Positions 56,641 to 64,000 of a DNA stretch of 64,000 nt are shown here, piece by piece; the stretch's first letter is position 1; every line of letters starts with the position of its first letter. The translations under genes were made by a program, and so were the position numbers. The notes below the pieces were generated by a model. The model made no database searches and was not told where the DNA came from. It worked only from the letters and a program-made list of their open reading frames with translations. This DNA is from Bufo bufo (Eukaryota > Chordata > Amphibia > Anura > Bufonidae), in assembly GCF_905171765.1 (NCBI RefSeq), contig NC_053392.1, forward strand, positions 107,344,321 to 107,408,320, given 5' to 3'.

Positions 56641-57491
56641 TAAAACACTCCATAACGGAGATATACAACTTACGGTATGCATGTCGCACATTGTGGGGGA
56701 AGGGGTGTTCTGGTCTATGGTTCTCGAGACAATGGGATATTAAGGGTGGAGGTGGAGGTGGGGACTTTGGGTTGGGATTAGGGAGAAAAATGGTAATTTT
56801 CTTATATTTTCTTATATATTATTATTAATATAGACAGAGAGTGGGAATCTTGACAGCTTTATATTTGTCATAGATTTGCTCTGTTTCCTATTCAACTATA
56901 AGAAGCATCTTACTGTGATAGGGTTAAATGTGACATTGCTGTAAAATATCCCATACTGTACTTTTTTTTTAAGATTGCAAAATTAAATTTTATGAAAAAA
57001 AAAAAAAAAGGATCACCTTCAAGCCCTTGGGGTCTGAGTTTTTTCAGGTGCACTATTGATAATGTTTTAATTGTATTCAGTGGGTTTTCCTCACCCCTAT
57101 TATTAATCAATTATCTCTACAATAAAGATTTTCTGTTTTATTTTTAGCGTTTCTAATGTATCCAATGGTGAGTGTATTTGGTAAACAGGATGGCACAATT
57201 AGTTTTATTTTATGCGGTTTTGTATATGCGTAACTGTTGGTTTTAATATAGCTGCTTTATGATACTATGTGTTTGTATGAGAGTTACCCTGCTGACCCAC
57301 TACCATAGTATATAACAAGGACTAAATGGTTACACTTGTCTTAAACAGTCTACAGGTTAAAACACATCAGCTGTTATTTTTAAGAATTTTGTGTATGTTT
57401 GAATCACATAAGTGAAGATTGTTACACTGGATTGTGGTGATGGTATTTTTTATAAGAAAAAAAAAAAGTGGTCTAATTATAAAAAAAAAAA

Positions 57492-57672
57492 GATGGCGGC
57501 ACCTGGCTATTTGTGTTTAAATGTATGAGGTAAGTATGATTTTTTTTTAATTTTTTAGCACCATTGAGGGAAAATTGATTCGCTACCACGAACCACGAGG
57601 GAGTTCGGCTAAAAATTTTCCCTGAAATTCAGAACGAATTCCACTTCATGGAGTTTGATTCGCTCAACACTA
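57492..57672. repeat. Interspersed repeat, right part
   Basis: Continuation of the repeat at 52166-52594, ending GATTCGCTCAACACTAG. Confidence 0.45.
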
Positions 57673-57702
57673 GTTGCAAATCATGAACATTACAACTTTA
57701 GG

Positions 57703-58309
57703 GTCCATTCATACGTTCAAAGAAGACAGGTTGGCATTAGCAGGAGGTGCTCAAACCCACATGCAGTCGTGCATATATATAGGGGAGCAAATCCTGCACT
57801 TGTGGCCCGTTGCTAATGGCAATCCCCAGCAAAATGCATACGGTGGAGGATGCCCGCGGCGAACCACAAGTACCACAATAGACATCCTACACAAGGTAAC
57901 AAGTGCGGATGTCATAATTCATATAACAATATAACAAAACAATAACAAAAAGACAGGTGCACTCTGCAGTCTCACTAAACCCTCAAACTGATTTTAAAAT
58001 TGAGAGATTAGTCAACATGTCCTACGGTGTAGAACACGTCTAAGCCCGGGCACCACGCCAAGGTTTCTCAAGTAGCCCGGGACCTAACACTCTCCTACCT
58101 GAGCCGTATGGGCAATACCAGGAGCCAGTGGGCAACTTACAGGAGCATAAGTCCCGGGCTACTTGAGAAACCTTGGCGTGGTGCCCGGGCTTAGACATGT
58201 TCTACACCGTAGGACATGTTGACTAATCTCTCAATTTTAAAATCAGTTTGAGGGTTTAGTGAGACTGCAGAGTGCACCTGTCTTTTTGTTATTGTTTTGT
58301 TATATTGTT
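57703..58309. repeat. Interspersed repeat ending in a 158-bp-arm hairpin
   Basis: Arms at 57926-58083 and 58151-58309 are near-perfect inverses separated by 67 bp. The outer word is AACAATATAACAAAACAAT and the inner word is GCCCGGGAC. The left flank (57760-57900) matches 26240-26545. The right arm touches the MITE at 58310. Confidence 0.8.
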
Positions 58310-58553
58310 CCATTCACACGTTCCCAACTGTTTTGCGGTCCGCAAATTGCGGATCCGCAAAACACAGACAATTACATTCTAAATTTTGCGTACGGCACGT
58401 AGCCGGCAATATGATAGAAATGCCTTTTCTTGTCCGTGGCTGTGGACAAGAACAAGACAGGTTCTATTTTTTTGAAAATGAATGGGTCAGCACCCATTCT
58501 GCATAATTGCGGAACGGATGCGGACCCATTTTGTGGACGTGTGAATGGACCCT
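58310..58553. mobile_element. Foldback MITE, partner of 5991-6334
   Basis: Starts CCATTCACACGTTCCC and ends GGACGTGTGAATGGACC. The interior has TGCGGTCCGCAAATTGCGGA. Its extreme left end is replaced by the hairpin repeat. Confidence 0.75.
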
Positions 58554-61045
58554 TAACTTGCACTTGCAGAACAACTTTCCTCTTACACAGATTCATTTTT
58601 CAACACAGCTTTTTCCCAATAGTTATATGGAGGAGGACTGATTACAGTTATTTCTATCTCACAAGCCTACTAATTGCTGCATAGCATCATCACCAAGTCA
58701 TGCCACCGCATTCCTGGCCCATAAGGGATAACAATAAATAAAAGTTACAATACTGTAAGTAAAATTTACAAACCACAACTGACTTTAAGAAAGGAAGACT
58801 TACAAACTGCTTGGACAACACCAAATATTAATATTTAATATGATTTGGGTTTTTATAATATAAATTAATTTCTCATACTGGCATTTCCCTTTAAATATTT
58901 TATTTTTCCATTTACTGAAGGGTGTAGCTTCAAGGTGGTATCTGGTGGCAGTACAGATAAGATAAAACACACTCTATGGCAGAGGCGTGAACAACATGCA
59001 TAGCTCTGTTGTAGAATCCATTTTGCATGCCATATATAATTCTCCTTTCATTTAGCTTTGAAATTATAAAAGAAATCAATTTTGCATACCTCATTTAAGT
59101 CGTCCGACCTCCTCCCCTCATCCACATAACATTTAGCCTTTGGTCACCCCCCTAACACCATTAATTGTTTCATTGGACAAAACAGAAAGCATTCTTCTTT
59201 CTTTCAGTAAAAAAAGGGGTCACTGGAATTCATTAAAGACTGAACAGGGAACACTCTCCTATCTATTCTGGCTCTGTCTCTCACATTTAATTTCAGTGCA
59301 GCGTTCAATTAAATAGAAGTGCTTCCCTTATTAAAGATATGATTAATGTTTCTGATAAGGCCCCTGATTTATGGCTTGCTGGAGTATATATTTAAGGATT
59401 CCTTTAATGGAGAGACACAGCCCTGCATTATCTGCAAGACCACAGATCTGGAATAGAAAGAGGGATCAGATGGAGAGAAAACTCTTGGGACTTTGAATAA
59501 TCTTTTGCATGGGACAGGCTAAACGTTGCCGTCATGGTTGAACCATATGGAAGCAGCATTGTTTTCACACACCCAAGTCTGCCACCATAATAGGGTGTCC
59601 CGTGTATGTCTCACTTGGTTAATACAATTTTTTTTTCTAAGAAATGATACATTTGCAACAGGATGCGTGGCTCTCATTTTGAAGCCTTATTCAAAAAAAT
59701 CATGTAACAGTCTTGATCACGGTTTTAAATGTCATCTCTTCCTTATCTTCCAATACCTTCTATAGTCCCATATTCTCTATTGGACTGCCAGGGTGCAGAT
59801 GTGCTGGTGGCGGCACTATCAAGGGGGAAGCACTCACCTTGGATGGACTGCCTGAGACATGAAGGGTTAATAGTACCTTATACATTTGTTTAGTGGGAAT
59901 CTATCATTGTAGGTGTATTTGAGGTTAGTTTTTAGACTGTAATGGCTATGTACGCCTGTGCCAAATGATGAAAGCGTTGCACAGTAATAGTACATTTGCT
60001 GCGAGTACAATGTGGTTGATCCCATTTCAGTAAAGGTGCAGTGCACGCCTGGGGGCTTCCTGGCATGGAGTTGCAACTTTTTTGTGACACAGAAGTGATC
60101 TAATTTGAAATCCTGACTAAATCTATCCAAATCAGTAGGTGGCGCTAGAAGGTGTAGTGCTCAAAAAGTTGCAACATTTTTGAGCAAAAGTCGCAAAGTT
60201 TTTACTTGTGATTTTTTTGAAGCCAGAATTCTAGTGTGCAGGGCTTGATAAATTCCCCCCTTAATGTTTATGTTTGACGAGATTTCTTCATCAGTTACAA
60301 AGTTGGAGTTGGTAGCTTAAGGGAAGGACGACGCCTAGTGGCCACAAGCTGTAACTGTAACACCTCTAAGAGGTGGAGCTGATAAAGAGGGTTAAGTATG
60401 GTAGTTTGTTGCTACTGATGTGAAGCCCACTGGGAAATTAAGTCCGTGCCATAGCTCTTGGAGAAAATCTGGTAGTGTGAGAGAGGGACAGAGTAACCTA
60501 GTTGTTTGCCTCAGGAAGAGACAGTGCAGAGGATCATTGGGACACACCAGTCAAATGAATGTAGGGAAGGTTCAGGACATTGTGGGACCAAAAGTAGCCA
60601 GCCTAGGTAGAGCCCAGGTGTCATGATAGACTGTGGACACAAGAGGGAAAGAACCACAATGCCGTGCTGGTTACACCTCAGGATTGTTGAGAGAAAACCT
60701 GCCAGTTGAGATGAGCACATTGATTCTACATGAATCAAACTCGACCCTAATTTAATAAAAATCTGAGATACAGCCGAGTCAGAATTGTTGGTTATTGGAT
60801 TCAGAGGAATTTTTGAGAGAAAGAGAGAGAGAGAAATAATAATTTTAAAAAGAGAGAGAAAATATGAATCCTACGAGAGCTCATAGTTTTATACACAAAA
60901 TTTTAGGCCAATTTTTAGGAAAATCATTGATTTAGGTAGAATCGATTCAGGTCTGAATTGAATCAGAAGATTCTGCTGAAATGAACCCAAATTGAATTTT
61001 GAGTGATTTATTCAAGGAGTTTTCCCGTTTCCTGATATTGATGAC
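58554..61045. other. Unannotated; longest blank stretch
   Basis: No gene, terminal repeat or RNA gene recognised. There is a GA-rich run at about 60815-60860. A short TGATAAATTCCCCCC word at 60245 may be a MITE end. Confidence 0.4.
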
Positions 61046-61429
61046 TAAGGCCGAGTTCACATCAGCGTTCAGCCTTCCCGTTCTCCTGCTCCGTTATAGG
61101 AGCTGGAGAACGGAAAGGACGGATTCGGCTCATAACTGAGCCGAACGGAACCTACAGACCCCATAGACTATAATGGGGTCCGTTACTTTTCCGCTCAGAA
61201 GATGATTTTGGAGCGGAGACAAAAGTCCTGCATGCACAACTTTTGTCTCCGCTCCAAAATCATCTTCTGAGCGGAAACCTAACAGACCCCATTATAGTCT
61301 ATGGGGGTCTATGGGGTCCGTAGGCTCCGTTCGGCTCAGTTATGTGCCGAATCCGTCCTTTCCGTTCTCCTGCTCCTTTAACAAAGCAGGAGAACGGGAA
61401 GACTGAACGCTGATGTGAACTAAGCCTTA
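61046..61429. mobile_element. 384-bp near-complete palindrome (foldback MITE)
   Basis: The ends TAAGGCCGAGTTCACATCAG and the inverse at 61410-61429 continue pairing through GAACGG, CATAGACTATAATGGGGTC and CAAAATCATCTTCTGAGCGG to the centre near 61229 (TGCATGCA). No coding capacity. Confidence 0.9.
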
Positions 61430-61525
61430 TCCTCAGGATAGTTGAAGTAGAAAAGTCGCAGCAGCATCTCCGGTTTTTTCTTTTTATTGCGAAAACTTCA
61501 CAGCATATACACAAATAAAGTGCAA

Positions 61526-61553
61526 CGTTTCGGCTGTTACCAGCCTTTATCAA
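61526..61553 (-). other. Hammerhead-ribozyme-like core (degenerate)
   Basis: On the minus strand TTGATAA, then a perfect GGCTG-GTAA-CAGCC stem-loop, then GAAAC. This matches the hammerhead order CTGATGA, stem II, GAAA with two transitions in the core. Hammerheads are known in Penelope-like terminal repeats. Stems I and III and a cleavage triplet were not established. Confidence 0.3.
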
Positions 61554-61734
61554 GCATAATCAGAAAATGACATATACCAACATAAAATAGGGTAACCTCC
61601 ACCCTCCTCAAAGCCATCCTCCAATAACATGCGTCTACCTGCAGTACCTAGCCAATCATGACTGTTCACAGTTACATTCGCTCTTTTGCATATATCAGCA
61701 ATCTCACCTGTGTAAACTTCACCATGTTCTTACA

Positions 61735-61980
61735 TGCTCCCGCCCAACGTTCGCGTCTCTGCTTCCACACTGCGCAAACTCGCGCTACCGATGTTTACAT
61801 ATCACCCAGGCAACCACGCTACAAATCTCGCGGAAATCCCGCGTGAACGCATCACAATACGTCTCTACTCATGTCACACAGCCGGCGCTGGGACTAACAG
61901 CCGCGCACGGATATGACATCACTATGTATCCAGTTGCCAGGGTAATGCACAAAACAAATTGCAGACACAGCGAAAGCGGA
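61735..61980. repeat. Penelope terminal repeat, left copy
   Basis: From TGCTCCCGCCCAACGTTCG to CACAGCGAAAGCGGA; inverted relative to 63752-64000, with scattered mismatches. Confidence 0.9.
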
Positions 61981-62246
61981 GCTAAAGGAGTGAGGGTCCA
62001 TCTACCCAATTGTTCATGTCATATATATATCCATATCCAACAAATTGTGGCAGGACATGTATATAACTAGGTGATGTACATTTATTTAGGGACTAGGCAT
62101 ATAATTATCAAAAGCAGGTTACAAATATCATTCTTGAGGATATAACAAACATGATTAAAAACAGTTTAAAAAATCACTAAGATTATACAGGATACGGAGG
62201 ATGATCTCAATAAAGTGCTTTTATACATCCTAACTTGGGGGTCACC

Positions 62247-63740
62247 TTATTCAATCCCTGCCACACTAAACTCTAAATTGAGGCATGTGGTTGCAGGGAT
62301 CGCAGGGTATATATCCACTTGAGTTCTTTTTTCCTTAAGATTTTTTCTCTGTCTCCAGTCTCCACCCCTTCTAAGGAAACCCACTGCATCAATGACTCTA
62401 AAGTGTAACTGATTAATAGAATGTCCCTGCTCAATGAAATGTCTGGTGACTGGTTTGTCCAACGCACCTTTCCTTATTGTGCTCTTATGTTTGTTAATCC
62501 TTTCTCTCACCTCCATTGTAGTCTCACCCACATAGATGAGACTACAAGGACACTGTATCATGTAAATAACATCTTTTGATTGACAGGTAAAGAAACCATT
62601 AATTTTGAATACTTTTCCACTATAGGGGTGTGTAAATGTATCACCCTTCATTATATTACTGCAGTTGCAGCATGACAGGCACGGGAAATTACCGTTCTTT
62701 TTGGATGCTAGATACAATTGCCGATCCACCTTTGGACCACCAACATCACATTTCACCAGCTTATCCCATAAATTGGCATTCCTTTTGTAAGACATGATTG
62801 GAGGGACAGAAAATTCCTTAATCTCGGGTAACCCCCGTTGTAAAATATGCCATTCCTTTCTAAGGATATTGGCAATTGTACCACTGTCTTGTCCAAAAAT
62901 GGAAACAAAAGGAATCCTTTCCATAGTCCTGTCGCCAGATGACTCATTGAGCGTGGACTCCCTATCAATTCCCATGATCCTTTTCTTTGTTCTCAATAGC
63001 AGCTGTCTAGGGTAACCTCTATCAACAAACTTGTTACACATTTCATCAACTCTATTGGAAAAGTTCCCTTCTTGAGAGACAATCCTTCTAACTCACTCCA
63101 TGGTAAGGAGTCAACCATGCCTCGCGGGTGGTAACTATTGTAAACCAGTAGATTATTTCTATCTGTGTGTATAACACCATCAATGATGTGTACCCTAACA
63201 TCAAGAAATTGTAATTCATTTTCTGATACTGTGACTGTAAACTGTAGTCCAGGGACGCCCCCATTAAGATGAGTATGGAAATCATGCAATTCCTCCCTGG
63301 TCCCACCACATATCATGAAAATGTCGTCGATGTAGCGCAATCATCACAGGACCCTCCCAAAGAATGCAGATCGATAAACAAGCCTATCCTCCACCTCAGC
63401 CATAAACATGTTGGCGTAAGTTGGGGCCACATTAGACCCCATGGCCACGCCACGCTTCTGTTGGTAAAAGGTGTCCTCAAAGAGAAAATAATTTCTCCTC
63501 AGGACAACCTCTAAAAGGTGGAGGACAAGCTTGCATCCGGGGAGAGTCCGGTGCTGGTCAAGGCCACATCGACGACATTCAACCCATAAGTGTGATCAAT
63601 TGACGTATATAACAAGACCACATCAAAACTGACAAGCAGAAATTGTGAGAGTAATTGAATTTGCCTTAATTTACACAAAAAATATCCAGTGTCTTTGACA
63701 TAGGAGGGGGCCGAGGTTGCGTGGACCCGCAACAGTCTAT
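62247..63740 (-). pseudogene. Penelope RT and GIY-YIG endonuclease, frameshifted
   Basis: Reading right to left: LVSFDVVLLYTSI (RT catalytic block A, 63511-63732), then GVAMGSNVAPTYANMF, then YIDDIFMI (block C, near 63330), in three frames. A continuous 264-codon frame (63041 to 62247) then holds a Cys-rich linker (CLSCCNCS) and the endonuclease VIYMIQCPC...LIYVGETT, with ERINKHKST. The C-terminus is at 62247. RT and EN together would nick and prime in place. This copy is broken upstream of the EN frame. Confidence 0.9.
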
Positions 63741-63751
63741 CAAGGAAAACA

Positions 63752-64000
63752 GCTTTCGCTGTGTCTGCAATTTGTTTTGTGCATTACCCTGGCAACTGGA
63801 TACATAGTGATGTCATATCCGTGCACGGCTGTTAGTCCCGGCGCCGGCTGTGTGACATGAGTAGAGACGTATTGTGATGCGTTCACGCGGGATTTCCGCG
63901 AGATTTGTAGCTGTGTTTGGTTGCCTGGGTGATATGTAAACATCTGGTAGCGCGAGTTTGCGCAGTGTGGAAGCAGAGACTCGAACGTCGGGCGGGAGCA
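63752..64000. repeat. Penelope terminal repeat, right copy (cut by window end)
   Basis: Inverse of 61735-61980, starting GCTTTCGCTGTGTCTGC and still matching at the last base of the window. Confidence 0.9.

Larger units (their letters stand above)
52595..57489 (+). mobile_element. Decayed, 5'-truncated L1/Tx1-type LINE
   Basis: Contains the tail of ORF1, a decayed ORF2 and a long AT-rich 3' region. A possible target duplication is AGACGGCGGCAAC (about 52582-52594) against AGATGGCGGCACC (about 57492-57504), after an A-rich run. The true 3' end could instead be the A-run at 56995-57009. It is related to, but clearly diverged from, the LINE at 13726. Confidence 0.75.
61430..64000 (-). mobile_element. 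Penelope-like retroelement (truncated by window edge)
   Basis: On the minus strand an RT with YIDD is followed by a GIY-YIG endonuclease, the defining Penelope-like order. Inverted copies of a roughly 245-bp terminal repeat flank the coding part, the right one running off the window. The N-terminal RT part is missing, so the copy is 5'-truncated. Confidence 0.9.

Noticed and set aside
1..64000. CRISPR array, bacterial operons, rRNA and tRNA genes
   Set aside because: The tandem repeats lack regular unique spacers, and the sequence is eukaryotic in character. No tRNA or rRNA signature was found by eye.

Overview
The window looks like transposon-saturated nuclear DNA of a vertebrate, most likely an anuran amphibian (inference). 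I base this on the mix of Tc1/mariner, L1/Tx1-type LINE, L2, Ty3/gypsy and Penelope-like elements and on many foldback MITEs of the kind I associate with frog genomes. I find no host protein-coding gene, rRNA, tRNA or CRISPR array. Every convincing coding region belongs to a mobile element.

Layout. 0-8 kb: foldback MITEs, palindromes, a minisatellite and an old LTR. 8-22.9 kb: a nest of insertions four levels deep. An anuran-type repeat (about 7970-7987 plus 22089-22905) was hit by an LTR retroelement (7988-22088, CTAC duplication). The retroelement's 3' LTR was hit by a LINE (13726-21327, 15-16 bp duplication). The LINE's 5' UTR was hit by a DD37E Tc1/mariner transposon (14842-16404, TA). 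A second, 34-bp-deleted copy of the same transposon (9284-10812) lies inside the LTR element. 23-26.8 kb: an L2 tail, an LTR-like stretch and MITEs. 26.8-32.2 kb: a Ty3/gypsy element on the minus strand with integrase upstream of reverse transcriptase (Gmr1-type order). 32.7-33.7 kb: an internally deleted Tc1-like element. 34.6-41.4 kb: a decayed Tc1-like element interrupted by a very young chromodomain gypsy element with LTRs that appear identical. 41.4-45.5 kb: Helitron-like ends, minisatellites, and a DD34E Tc1-like element containing a solo LTR. 47-52 kb: TTAA-flanked foldback elements. 52.6-57.5 kb: a decayed L1/Tx1-type LINE. 57.7-61.4 kb: large hairpins and MITEs. 61.4-64.0 kb: a Penelope-like element with a GIY-YIG endonuclease and inverted terminal repeats, cut by the window edge.

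Best candidate for something undescribed: the LTR element at 7988-22088. Its 2.7-kb internal region shows no protease, reverse transcriptase or integrase. It does encode a protein with a Y-box-type cold-shock domain (about 11904-12116), preceded by two small ORFs joined by an ATGA stop/start overlap. Its LTRs differ by about 2 percent over the part compared by eye. Also notable are the intact DD37E transposase at 15170-16186 and the young chromovirus at 34938-40481, which has one visible frameshift.

Limits: all homology calls come from motif reading and memory. No database search, folding or alignment program was run, and boundaries of degraded elements are approximate.
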